A DNA stretch of 64,000 nt from Sphingosinicella sp942492965 (lineage in GTDB: Bacteria > Pseudomonadota > Alphaproteobacteria > Sphingomonadales > Sphingomonadaceae), in assembly GCA_942492965.1 (NCBI GenBank), contig OW818656.1, positions 1,674,001-1,738,000 of the forward strand. Direction: 5' to 3'. Made by a program: the position numbers and the translations under genes. The first letter of the stretch is position 1, and the number at the start of each line of letters is the position of its first letter. The notes under the pieces were generated by a model. It worked only from the letters and a program-made list of their open reading frames with translations, did no database searches and was not told where the DNA came from. This document shows, one piece after another, positions 18,764-26,892 of this stretch.

Positions 18764-19092
18764 TCTCCCGGTGTTTCGGTTTTTCTGGCAGCTTTCTCGG
18801 CGATGCCCGACACGCCTTCGCGGCGGGCAAGCTCGGCATCGATATCGTCGGGCGTGATGCCCGCGTCCGCCCAGAGGACGGAGAGGTGGAACAGCAGGTC
18901 CGCGCTTTCGCCGATCAGTCCCTCGCGATCATCCTTCATGGCGGCGATCACGGCCTCCACGGCCTCCTCGCCCACCTTCTGCGCGATCTTGGCGCGGCCC
19001 TTCACGAAGAGCTTCGCGACATAGCTTTCAGCAGGATCGGCGGCGCGGCGCGAAGCGACGATGGCGGCGAGACGTTCGAGCGTTGCGGTCAT
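18760..19092 (-). CDS. hisE: phosphoribosyl-ATP pyrophosphohydrolase
   Basis: Second step of histidine synthesis, converting phosphoribosyl-ATP to phosphoribosyl-AMP. 110 residues, all-alpha MazG-like fold. Signature: KLFVKGRAKIAQKVGEEAVE followed by ADLLFHLSVLWADAG; the EExxE and ExxD-type metal ligands are present. It is a stand-alone HisE, not fused to HisI, as usual in alphaproteobacteria. The hisI gene is not in this window. It lies 31 bases after hisF. Confidence 0.95.
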   Translation of the reverse strand: MTATLERLAAIVASRRAADPAESYVAKLFVKGRAKIAQKVGEEAVEAVIAAMKDDREGLIGESADLLFHLSVLWADAGITPDDIDAELARREGVSGIAEKAARKTETPGE

Positions 19093-19123
19093 TCCGCGAC
19101 CCTGACGCTGGCGGCACGAGGCG

Positions 19124-19897
19124 TCAACGGTTTCGCACCCTGATCCCGGCGGCGCGCATCGCCGCGCGCGCTTCGCCGATCGTCACCTCGCCGAAGTGGA
19201 AGATCGAGGCGGCAAGCACGGCGGAGGCATGGCCCTCGCGCACGCCTTCGACGAGATGCGCCACATTGCCGACGCCGCCGCTGGCGATCACCGGCACGGG
19301 TACCGAATCGGCGATGGTGCGCGTGAGCGCGAGGTCGAAGCCCGATTTGGTGCCGTCGCGGTCCATCGACGTGAGCAGGATCTCGCCCGCGCCCTTTTCG
19401 ACGACCATGAGCGCGAATTCGAGCGCATCGATGCCGGTCGCCTTGCGGCCGCCGTGCGTGAAGATTTCCCAGCGGCCCGAACTGGACGGGGGGCTGGACT
19501 GGCGCGCATCGATGGCGACGACGACGCACTGCGAGCCGAAATGTTCGGCAAGCGCGGTGACGACATCGGGATCGCGCACGGCCGCGCTGTTGATCGCCAC
19601 CTTGTCGGCGCCCGCGAGCAGCAGCGCGCGCGCATCCTCGATCGAACGGACGCCGCCGCCGACGGTCAAAGGCACGAAGCACTGGTCCGCCGTTCGCTGG
19701 ACGATATCGAGCAGCGTGCCGCGATCCTCGTGCGTCGCGGTGATATCGAGGAAGCAGATCTCGTCGGCGCCTGCCGCGTCATAGGCCTTCGCGGCCTCGA
19801 CCGGATCGCCGGCATCGCGCAGATCGACGAAGTTGACGCCCTTCACGACGCGGCCGTTCGCCACATCGAGGCAGGGGATGATTCGCACGGCGCTCAT
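19124..19897 (-). CDS. hisF: imidazole glycerol phosphate synthase cyclase subunit
   Basis: Beta-alpha barrel subunit that uses ammonia from HisH to form IGP and AICAR. 257 residues. The two catalytic aspartates are in place: Asp11 in IIPCLDVANG and Asp130 in VVVAIDARQ, along with the phosphate-binding VGGGVRS and IASGGVGN loops. The start overlaps the hisA stop (ATGA), so HisF and HisA are translationally coupled. It works with HisH, two genes upstream. Confidence 0.97.
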   Translation of the reverse strand: MSAVRIIPCLDVANGRVVKGVNFVDLRDAGDPVEAAKAYDAAGADEICFLDITATHEDRGTLLDIVQRTADQCFVPLTVGGGVRSIEDARALLLAGADKVAINSAAVRDPDVVTALAEHFGSQCVVVAIDARQSSPPSSSGRWEIFTHGGRKATGIDALEFALMVVEKGAGEILLTSMDRDGTKSGFDLALTRTIADSVPVPVIASGGVGNVAHLVEGVREGHASAVLAASIFHFGEVTIGEARAAMRAAGIRVRNR

Positions 19898-20622
19898 GCG
19901 GCGATGGCGAGCGCTCGGCCGAGATCGAGACGGCCATCATAGATCGCGCGACCGCAGATGACGCCCGCGATACCATCAGCCGCGATCGCCTTCAGCGCAT
20001 GGATATCCGCTTCGCCCGCGACCCCGCCGCTGGCGATGACGGGGAGCGTCTGCGCCTTCGCGAGCGCGTGCGTCGCTTCGAGATTGACGCCCTTCAGGAG
20101 CCCATCGCGACCGACATCGGTGAACAGCACGGCGGCAACGCCCGCGTCCTCGAAGCGGCGGGCGAGATCGGCGACCGGCATGTCCGACGCTTCCGCCCAG
20201 CCTTCGGTGGCGACCATGCCGCCCTTCGCATCGACCGCGACGACGATCCGGTCCGGATACGCTTTCGCGGCGGCCTTCACGAAATCGGGGTCCTTGAGGG
20301 CCGCGGTGCCGATGACGGCGCGTGTTACGCCGCGCGCGAACCAGCTTTCCACTGCCGCCATATCGCGGATGCCGCCGCCGAGCTGCACCTTGCCGGCGAA
20401 GGCAGCGACGATTCGCGCGACAACATCGCCGTTGACACTGCGGCCCGCGAAGGCGCCGTCGAGATCGACGACGTGCAGCCACTCGGCGCCGCCGCGCGCG
20501 AACACGGCCGCCTGCGCGGCGGGATCATCGGAATAGATGGTGGCGCGCGCCATATCGCCCTCGGCGAGGCGCACCACCTGACCCGATTTGAGGTCGATGG
20601 CTGGGAAGATCGTGAAGGACAT
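19894..20622 (-). CDS. hisA: phosphoribosylformimino-AICAR ribotide isomerase
   Basis: Isomerase of histidine synthesis, a barrel homologous to HisF. 242 residues. Catalytic Asp10 (IFPAIDLKSG) and Asp131 (VVAVDAKGG) are present, as are the phosphate loops LGGGIR and ASGGVAGEAD. It is in the standard hisB-H-A-F order, 27 bases after hisH, and overlaps hisF by four bases. Confidence 0.97.
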   Translation of the reverse strand: MSFTIFPAIDLKSGQVVRLAEGDMARATIYSDDPAAQAAVFARGGAEWLHVVDLDGAFAGRSVNGDVVARIVAAFAGKVQLGGGIRDMAAVESWFARGVTRAVIGTAALKDPDFVKAAAKAYPDRIVVAVDAKGGMVATEGWAEASDMPVADLARRFEDAGVAAVLFTDVGRDGLLKGVNLEATHALAKAQTLPVIASGGVAGEADIHALKAIAADGIAGVICGRAIYDGRLDLGRALAIAA

Positions 20623-20649
20623 TGCGGGGCTGCATTAGCCCCACCGAAT

Positions 20650-21306
20650 CTACGGCGTCCAGCCCAGAAACGCGGCGAGGAACGAGAGACCGTAATGCTG
20701 GCTCTTTTCCGGGTGGAACTGCGCGCCGAGAATATTGTCCCGCCCGATGATCGCCGTGACAGGCCCGCCGTAGTCGCAGGTGGCGAGCAGGTGCGAATGA
20801 TCGGTGCATTCGAAGTGGAAGCTGTGCACGAAATAGGCCTCGCCGCCGTCTTCGATATGGCGGAGCGCATCGTGGTTGATGCCCGCGAGCTTCATCGAGA
20901 CGGGCGACCAGCCCATGTGCGGAATCTTGAGGTTCGGATCGTGCGGATCGAGCTTCACGACCTTGCCGGGAATCCAGCCGAGGCCCTGGTGGACGCCCTT
21001 TTCCTCGCCGCGCTTGGCGAGGAGCTGCATACCGACGCAGATACCAAGGAACGGGCGCTGCTTCACGAGCACGACCTCGTTCAGCACATCCTCCATGCCC
21101 TCGATTGCGCGCAATGACGTCGCGCACTGGCCGAAGGCGCCGACGCCCGGAAGCACGATGCGGTCCGCCTGCGATGCCGTGGAGGGGCTGTCCGTCACGA
21201 CGATCTGTACGGCGACGCCGATCTCGTTCGAGGCCGCTTCCAGCGCCTTCGCCACCGAGCGCAGGTTGCCCGCGCCGTAATCGATGACTGCAATCCGTTC
21301 CGCCAT
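20650..21306 (-). CDS. hisH: imidazole glycerol phosphate synthase glutaminase subunit
   Basis: Class I glutamine amidotransferase that supplies ammonia to HisF. 218 residues. Catalytic nucleophile Cys90 in FLGICVGMQLL and the His/Glu pair in AQFHPEKSQ (about 198 and 200). The N-terminus, IAVIDYGAGNLRSVAKAL, is the HisH signature. It lies 69 bases after hisB; no terminator-like structure was seen in that gap, so co-transcription is likely. Confidence 0.97.
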   Translation of the reverse strand: MAERIAVIDYGAGNLRSVAKALEAASNEIGVAVQIVVTDSPSTASQADRIVLPGVGAFGQCATSLRAIEGMEDVLNEVVLVKQRPFLGICVGMQLLAKRGEEKGVHQGLGWIPGKVVKLDPHDPNLKIPHMGWSPVSMKLAGINHDALRHIEDGGEAYFVHSFHFECTDHSHLLATCDYGGPVTAIIGRDNILGAQFHPEKSQHYGLSFLAAFLGWTP

Positions 21307-21375
21307 ACCGTGCCTGTGCCTGATCTACCTTTGTTGCCGCATCGCTTTTCTCGCGCGATGCTTCAGAGCGTCCGG

Positions 21376-21975
21376 TCAGCCGCCGAGAACGCCCTTGGTG
21401 CTCGGCACGCTGTCCGCCTTGCGCTGATCGATCTCCGTCGCCGTGCGCAAGGCTCTCGCCAGACCCTTAAAACAGGATTCGATAATATGATGTGAATTTT
21501 CGCCCGAAAGCTGCTCGATATGCAGCGTCATGCCGACGCTGCCCGCGAAACTGTGGAACCAGTGCGGGAACAGCTCGGTATCCATCTCGCCGAGCTTCGG
21601 TTGCGGGATCGAGACCTTCCAGACCGTGAAGGGGCGCCCGGAAATGTCGAGCGCGACGCGGGTGAGCGCCTCGTCCATCGGCGAGAGCGCATCGCCGTAG
21701 CGGCGGATGCCCCGCTTTTCGCCGAGCGCCTTGTGGATCGCCTCGCCGAGCGCGATGCCGCAATCCTCGACCGTGTGGTGCTGATCGATGTGGAGGTCGC
21801 CCTTGCAGCTGAGCTTCACGTCGATGAGCGAGTGGCGCGAGAGCTGCTCCAGCATGTGATCGAGGAAACCGACGCCGGTTTCGATCTCGTACTTGCCGGT
21901 GCCGTCGAGGTTCACCTCGACGGAAATATCGGTCTCGTTCGTCTTGCGGACGATGCTTGCGGTGCGCGCGGTCAT
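21376..21975 (-). CDS. hisB: imidazoleglycerol-phosphate dehydratase
   Basis: Monofunctional manganese-dependent IGP dehydratase, 199 residues. Both metal-binding repeats are visible: GFLDHMLEQLSRHS and HIDQHHTVEDCGIALGEA in the first half, HSFAGSVGMTLHIEQLSGENSHHIIESCFKGLARALR in the second (with the paired HHTVED/HHIIES cores). There is no N-terminal phosphatase domain, unlike the enterobacterial fusion. The ATG overlaps the stop of the upstream sorbosone-dehydrogenase-like gene (ATGA), so that gene leads the operon. Confidence 0.97.
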   Translation of the reverse strand: MTARTASIVRKTNETDISVEVNLDGTGKYEIETGVGFLDHMLEQLSRHSLIDVKLSCKGDLHIDQHHTVEDCGIALGEAIHKALGEKRGIRRYGDALSPMDEALTRVALDISGRPFTVWKVSIPQPKLGEMDTELFPHWFHSFAGSVGMTLHIEQLSGENSHHIIESCFKGLARALRTATEIDQRKADSVPSTKGVLGG

Positions 21976-23294
21976 TCCGGCGCTATAGCGGGTTCGGCGG
22001 CGGGCTCAAGGTTCTTGAGGGCGGGACCGGTGACGCGCCAGATGCGGTTGCCCACATCATCCGCCACCAGAAGCGCGCCCGTGCGATCGAACGCGACGCC
22101 GACGGGGCGGCCCTTCGCATGGTCCCCGACGAGGAAGCCCGTGAGGATATCGCGCGGCATTCCGGCCGGTTTTCCGCCAGCGAACGGGACGAAGATCACC
22201 TTGTAGCCCGAGCGGGGCTTGCGGTTCCACGAGCCGTGCTGGCCGACGAACGCGCCGCCGCCATTGGGGAGGAAGGCAAGGCCGAGGCTCGCTGTGTGGG
22301 GGCCGAGCGCGTAGTCGGGCTTGATCGCCTTCGCGACGAGATCGGGACGTTTCGGATCGGGGCGGGTATCCACGTTCTGACCGAAATAGCTGTAGGGCCA
22401 ACCGTAGAAGCCGCCGTCCTTCACGCTCGTCATGTAATCGGGCACAAGATCGCTGCCGAGCGTGTCGCGTTCATTGACGGCGGTCCAGAGTTCCTTCGTC
22501 ACCGGGTTCCAGTCCATGCCGACGGGATTGCGGAGGCCGCTCGCGAAGATGCGCGATGTGCCGGTCGCAAGGTCGATTTCGTGGATAGCGGCGCGGCCTT
22601 CCTCGACCGCCATGCCCCCTTCCGCGACATTCGAGGCGGAACCGACCGCGACGTAGAGCTTGCCGCCGTCCGAGCTTGCGAGCAGGTTTCGCGTCCAGTG
22701 CCCGGTGCCCTCGCCCTTGCTTGGCAGGTTGACGACCTTGGTGCCGGAGCCCGCAAGCGACGTGGCGCCCTCCGCATAGGGCCAGACCCGCACGTCGGCG
22801 TAGTTGCCGACGTAGAAGCGGTCCCCGACGAGCGCCATGCCGAACGGCGAGCCGAGGCCTTCGGCGAGGAACGCGCCGCGCGTGTCCACCACGCCGTCGC
22901 CGTTCGCGTCGCGGAGCAGCGTGATGCGGTCCGGCGATTCGACGCCCGCACCCGCTTTATCCATGATGTAGGCCTCGATACGGCCCATGAGGCCCTTCAC
23001 GGGGCGCGGCGGCTTGTTCGACTCGGCGACGAGGATGTCGCCGCTGGGCAGGCGGTAGAGCCAGCGCGGGTGCGCGAGGCCTTCTGCGAAGAGCGCGACG
23101 GAATAACCCTCGGCGGCAACCGGCGCCTCGCCCGGTCCCCACGGCTTCGCGTCCGCGACATTCACCGTGGGCATCAGCGTCTGCACGGGCTGGGGAAGTT
23201 TCGGATCGGCGCCCGTCCCGTCCTCCACCTTCAGCGTCGCGGTATCGCCGCACGCGGCGAGCGCAAACAGTGCGGCAACGGTGGCGATCCTCAT
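21972..23294 (-). CDS. sorbosone/glucose dehydrogenase-like beta-propeller lipoprotein
   Basis: 440-residue secreted protein. The signal peptide ends with the lipobox LAAC (about residues 12-15), so it is probably lipid anchored. The rest is a six-bladed propeller of the L-sorbosone / soluble glucose dehydrogenase family: EGLAHPRWLYRLPSGDILVAE, DANGDGVVDTRGAFLAEGL, NPVGMDWNPVTKELWTAVNERD and the end block HGSWNRKPRSGYKVIFVPF. Such proteins may use PQQ, but no PQQ genes are seen here. It leads the histidine operon by a 4-base overlap with hisB, with no evident functional link. It is divergent from hslV. Confidence 0.85.
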   Translation of the reverse strand: MRIATVAALFALAACGDTATLKVEDGTGADPKLPQPVQTLMPTVNVADAKPWGPGEAPVAAEGYSVALFAEGLAHPRWLYRLPSGDILVAESNKPPRPVKGLMGRIEAYIMDKAGAGVESPDRITLLRDANGDGVVDTRGAFLAEGLGSPFGMALVGDRFYVGNYADVRVWPYAEGATSLAGSGTKVVNLPSKGEGTGHWTRNLLASSDGGKLYVAVGSASNVAEGGMAVEEGRAAIHEIDLATGTSRIFASGLRNPVGMDWNPVTKELWTAVNERDTLGSDLVPDYMTSVKDGGFYGWPYSYFGQNVDTRPDPKRPDLVAKAIKPDYALGPHTASLGLAFLPNGGGAFVGQHGSWNRKPRSGYKVIFVPFAGGKPAGMPRDILTGFLVGDHAKGRPVGVAFDRTGALLVADDVGNRIWRVTGPALKNLEPAAEPAIAPE

Positions 23295-23315
23295 GACAGT
23301 CTCCCGGGGGCGGAA

Positions 23316-23342
23316 TTGAAGCGTGGTTTTCGCTCCCTATAT
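23316..23342 (+). promoter_or_regulatory. sigma32-like promoter of hslVU
   Basis: TTGAAG at 23316-23321 and CCCTATAT at 23335-23342 with a 13-base spacer, close to the heat-shock sigma32 pattern (CTTGAA, 11-15 bases, CCCCATnT). It sits 46 bases upstream of the hslV ATG. HslVU is a heat-shock protease in many proteobacteria, so the site fits its gene. Confidence 0.55.
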
Positions 23343-23387
23343 CAGCGGACGAACAGTCTCACATCCTGATGAAAGACACTTTCCAAC

Positions 23388-23939
23388 ATGGCTGAACAGG
23401 TGATGCACGGCACGACCATCCTCGCCGTGCGCAAGAACGGCAAGGTGGTGATCGCGGGCGACGGGCAGGTCAGCCTCGGCAACACCGTGATGAAAGGCGA
23501 CGCCAAGAAAGTGCGCCGCCTGGGCGACGGCAGCGTGATCGGCGGCTTCGCCGGCGCGACCGCCGACGCCTTCACGCTCTTCGAGCGGCTGGAGGCGAAG
23601 CTGGAACGCTTCCCCGGCCAGCTGAAGCGCGCGGCGGTGGAACTCGCCAAGGACTGGCGGACCGACCGCTACCTGCGCAGGCTGGAGGCGATGATGATCG
23701 TCGCCGACCGCGAGGTGACGCTGGTGCTGACCGGCACGGGCGACGTGCTGGAGCCCGAGCACAACGTGACCGCGATCGGTTCGGGCGGCAATTACGCGCT
23801 TTCCGCCGCGCGGGCGCTGGTCGACATCGACGGGCTTTCGGCGGACGACGTGGCGAAGAAGGCCATGGCGATCGCCGCCGACATCTGCGTGTACACCAAC
23901 AACAACCTCACCATCGAAACGCTGGAGACGGCCCAATGA
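23388..23939 (+). CDS. hslV: ATP-dependent protease proteolytic subunit HslV
   Basis: Peptidase of the HslVU (ClpQY) complex, a proteasome-like double hexamer in the cytosol. 183 residues. The N-terminal threonine nucleophile is exposed by removing a short propeptide (MAEQVMHG before TTILAVRK, Thr9). The rest shows the proteasome fold: GDGQVSLGNTVMKGDAKKVRR, GFAGATADAFTLFERLE and GSGGNYALSAARAL. The stop overlaps the hslU ATG (ATGA), giving coupled, matched expression. Confidence 0.97.
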   Translation: MAEQVMHGTTILAVRKNGKVVIAGDGQVSLGNTVMKGDAKKVRRLGDGSVIGGFAGATADAFTLFERLEAKLERFPGQLKRAAVELAKDWRTDRYLRRLEAMMIVADREVTLVLTGTGDVLEPEHNVTAIGSGGNYALSAARALVDIDGLSADDVAKKAMAIAADICVYTNNNLTIETLETAQ

Positions 23940-25267
23940 ACGTCGAAGCCCCCATCCGACCCGCCGAGACCATCGCGGCGCTGACCCCGAAGGACGTGGT
24001 GGCGGCGCTGGACCGCTATATCGTCGGCCAGAATGACGCGAAGCGCGCGGTCGCGGTCGCGCTGCGCAACCGCTGGCGGCGGCAGCAGCTGCCCGAGGAC
24101 ATGCGCGACGAAGTGAGCCCCAAGAACATCCTGATGATCGGGCCGACGGGCTGCGGCAAGACCGAGATCAGCCGCCGCCTCGCGAAGCTCGCCGAGGCGC
24201 CGTTCCTGAAAGTGGAAGCCACCAAGTTCACCGAGGTCGGCTACGTCGGCCGCGATGTCGAGCAGATCATCCGCGATCTGGTGGAAGAAGCCATCCGCCT
24301 CGTTCGCGAGCAGAAGCGCAAGGGCGTGCGCGAACAGGCCGAGCAGGCGGCCGAGGCGCGCGTGCTCGATGCGCTTGTCGGCAAGGACGCGAGCGGCGCG
24401 ACGCGCGACCGGTTCCGCGAGAAACTGCTGACGGGTGAGCTTTCCGAGAAGGAGATCGAGATCGAGGTCGATGAAGCCCCGCAGATGCCCTTCGAGATCC
24501 CCGGTATGACCGGGCAGGTCGGCATGATCGACCTGGGCGGTATGTTCGGCAAGCTGGGCGGCCAGCGCACGAAGAAGCGCAAGCTGAAGGTGCGTCAGGC
24601 GTGGGAAGCGCTCGTCAACGAGGAATCCGACAAGCGGCTCGACCAGGAAGAGGTGAACCGCGAGGCGATCGTCTCCGCCGAGCAGAACGGCATCGTGTTC
24701 CTCGACGAAATCGACAAGATCGCGGTGTCCGACGTGCGCGGCGGCTCCGTGTCGCGCGAAGGCGTGCAGCGCGACCTGCTGCCGCTGATCGAGGGCACCA
24801 CTGTTGCCACCAAGTACGGACCGGTGAAGACCGACCATATCCTGTTCATCGCATCGGGCGCGTTCCATGTCGCGAAGCCATCGGACCTGCTTCCCGAGCT
24901 GCAGGGCCGCCTGCCGATCCGGGTGGAGCTGAAAGGCCTGACGGAAGCGGATTTCCGGCGCATCTTAACGGACACCGAGGTTTCGCTGGTGCGGCACTAT
25001 GCGGCGCTGATCGGAACCGAAGGTGTGACGCTCGATTTCACCGAAGACGCGATCGACGCCATCGCGCGGATCGCGGCGCAGGTGAACGACCGCATCGAGA
25101 ATATCGGCGCGCGGCGGCTGCAGACGGTGCTTGAAAAGCTGCTCGAAGACATCAGCTTCGACGCTTCGGAGCGCGGCGGCGCCGCGGTGAAGATCGATGC
25201 GGCTTATGTCGATGCGCAGCTTTCGGACATCGCGCGCGACAACGACCTGTCGAAGTATATTTTGTAG
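23936..25267 (+). CDS. hslU: ATP-dependent protease ATPase subunit HslU
   Basis: AAA+ unfoldase that feeds substrates to HslV. 443 residues. Walker A GPTGCGKT (69-76), the pore motif GYVGRDVE soon after, an inserted I-domain (about 120-240), Walker B with VFLDEIDKI (about 252-260), sensor LPELQGRLPIRVEL, and the C-terminal tail IARDNDLSKYIL that docks into HslV. The GYVG pore loop and the tail are HslU-specific and exclude ClpX. Confidence 0.98.
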   Translation: MNVEAPIRPAETIAALTPKDVVAALDRYIVGQNDAKRAVAVALRNRWRRQQLPEDMRDEVSPKNILMIGPTGCGKTEISRRLAKLAEAPFLKVEATKFTEVGYVGRDVEQIIRDLVEEAIRLVREQKRKGVREQAEQAAEARVLDALVGKDASGATRDRFREKLLTGELSEKEIEIEVDEAPQMPFEIPGMTGQVGMIDLGGMFGKLGGQRTKKRKLKVRQAWEALVNEESDKRLDQEEVNREAIVSAEQNGIVFLDEIDKIAVSDVRGGSVSREGVQRDLLPLIEGTTVATKYGPVKTDHILFIASGAFHVAKPSDLLPELQGRLPIRVELKGLTEADFRRILTDTEVSLVRHYAALIGTEGVTLDFTEDAIDAIARIAAQVNDRIENIGARRLQTVLEKLLEDISFDASERGGAAVKIDAAYVDAQLSDIARDNDLSKYIL

Positions 25268-25270
25268 CTT

Positions 25271-25311
25271 AGCCCCCTCTCCCCGGCCCTCTCCCCGCCG
25301 GGGAGAGGGAG
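25271..25311. repeat. GC-rich palindromic element after hslU
   Basis: CCCTCTCCCCG (25287-25297) faces CGGGGAGAGGG (25299-25309), and a second partial copy of CTCTCCCCGG lies just before it. It sits between the convergent hslU and methyltransferase genes. Elements of this type are scattered in many proteobacterial intergenic regions. It could end transcription from both sides; there is no T run. Confidence 0.5.
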
Positions 25312-25316
25312 AAGCT

Positions 25317-26303
25317 TCAGCCGCAGGAGACGCGGGTGATCTTTCCGGCTTCGTCGGTCGAGATGGTCAACCGATCGGGACGGAAATCCATCGTGACCGC
25401 GCCGTTCGGCGGCACGACGCGCGCGGTGCGGGCGCCGGTGGCCTGTTTCATCTTCGCGACGGTTGCATCATCGGCGGGCTGGCCGATGAAACTTTGCGCC
25501 TTCTCCACATCGCAGGCCATCGCGAGATCATCCTTAGGCGCGCCGTCCGGCTTCACGAACTTGTAGACGACGCGGTCGGTCTTGCCGCGCACGGCGGGAT
25601 CAAACACCGACTTAGCGAGATCGTCTCCGGTGACGCGCAGCACATCCGATTCGCCTTCGAAGACGAAGCCGGCGCGCTCGAAATCGGCGCGGATCACGGC
25701 CGGATCGATGCGGTGCGTCTTGTCGACCTCGGCGCGCGTATCGCCGCCTGCGGGCCCGACATGGTCGATCACCCCGACGATGCCGCCCGGCTTCATGGCG
25801 CCGTAGAGCTTCGCGAGCACATCCGCCGGTTCCACGCGCACGAAGCCGTATTCAGCGCTTTCCCAATAGGTGTCGTGGTAGACGAGATGCAGCAGCGCGA
25901 AATCGAAGCTTGCGGGCGCGAGCGCGAGGTTGGGCAGCGGCACCGCGAACGCCGAAGCGTTCTTCACGCGGGTACGGATGCCGATCCACGCCGCCTTCGC
26001 CTGATCGTTCGCGGCGATGCCGGGTGGGTTCCAGGCGACGACGGCGCCCTTCGGTCCGACGGCGCGCGCCATGATCTCGCTGTAGTAGCCGCGCCCGGCG
26101 AGAAAATCGAACGCGCGGTCGCCGCGTTCGAGACCAAGAAACTTCAGGACTTCGGCGGGCTTACGGCTTTCATCGAGCTTTGTTTCATCGGCCGGGCGAT
26201 CCTTCGCGGCAACGGCGGCGGTGATGGCGGCAGGCGCGGCCTCTACGGGTAATGCGGGCATAAGCAGCGCGGCGGCAAGCAGCAGGAACGTCTTCGATTG
26301 CAT
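25317..26303 (-). CDS. secreted methyltransferase-like protein fused to a peptidase-inhibitor I78 domain
   Basis: 328 residues from ATG 26303, which follows GGGGAGA. A cleavable signal peptide (MQSKTFLLLAAALLMPALPVEA) directs it to the periplasm. Residues about 45-250 resemble the SAM-methyltransferase-like family with FDFLAGRGYYSEIMARAVG and a long VYHDTYWESAEYGFVRVEPADVL segment; a periplasmic location makes ordinary methyltransferase activity doubtful. Residues about 265-328 match the I78 inhibitor family: SFIGQPADDATV, then ARVVPPNGAVTMDFRPDRL and ITRVSCG. I see the fusion directly; its role is unknown. Confidence 0.75.
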   Translation of the reverse strand: MQSKTFLLLAAALLMPALPVEAAPAAITAAVAAKDRPADETKLDESRKPAEVLKFLGLERGDRAFDFLAGRGYYSEIMARAVGPKGAVVAWNPPGIAANDQAKAAWIGIRTRVKNASAFAVPLPNLALAPASFDFALLHLVYHDTYWESAEYGFVRVEPADVLAKLYGAMKPGGIVGVIDHVGPAGGDTRAEVDKTHRIDPAVIRADFERAGFVFEGESDVLRVTGDDLAKSVFDPAVRGKTDRVVYKFVKPDGAPKDDLAMACDVEKAQSFIGQPADDATVAKMKQATGARTARVVPPNGAVTMDFRPDRLTISTDEAGKITRVSCG

Positions 26304-26361
26304 CGGTGATCTCCCCTGAGTCCTGTTTCGGATCATGCCACCGGGGGAGATGACGGTACAG

Positions 26362-26892
26362 CTACCGCTTGCGCCGCAGGATCACATACCATGCGCCGCC
26401 GCCGCCGTGGCGCGGGTGCGCGGGGCGGATCGCGGCGATGAAGGGCCTGAGCGCCGGGGTCGCGGCCCAGCGGGAGAAATTGGCGGCGATGACGCCGCGT
26501 GGGCGGCCGTCTTCCCCGGCGGGACGGGTCTTGCCGGTGATGACAAGGAGCGTGCGCACGTCGTCGCGCCATGCACGCTCCAGCGCGCCAGCGAGCGCAT
26601 TGTACGCCTCGTCCTGCGTGTGGCCATGGAGATCGACGGTGCGCTCGGCCTCGATACTGCCTTTGCGAATGCGGCGATCCCAGCCGCCGTCGAGCGAGGC
26701 GTCCTCGGGCGCGGCGGCGGCGCGCTCACGGGAAATGGCGGGCGCCTCAACCGGCTGCGGACGGACGTTCACGCGCGGACGCGGCGTTTCAGGCGGGGGT
26801 ACGACGCGCGCTTTCAGCGGGCGGACGGAGGCCGTGACCTTCGCCCAGAGTGCGGCTTCGGCCTCTGAAGGCGGTTCAGGCCGCCGGGCCAC
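26362..26892 (-). CDS. Smr-domain protein
   Basis: 176 residues if it starts at GTG 26892, 17 bases inside the mltA 3' end; an upstream in-frame start would add 28 arginine-rich residues and is less likely. The C-terminal about 85 residues form the Smr domain: TVDLHGHTQDEAYNAL, then LLVITGKTRPAGEDGRPRGVI and a WYVILRRKR end. The DLHGxT motif is the Smr signature (MutS2-type, DNA/RNA nuclease or binding). The N-terminal half is proline-rich and likely disordered. It is coupled to mltA. Confidence 0.85.
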   Translation of the reverse strand: MARRPEPPSEAEAALWAKVTASVRPLKARVVPPPETPRPRVNVRPQPVEAPAISRERAAAAPEDASLDGGWDRRIRKGSIEAERTVDLHGHTQDEAYNALAGALERAWRDDVRTLLVITGKTRPAGEDGRPRGVIAANFSRWAATPALRPFIAAIRPAHPRHGGGGAWYVILRRKR

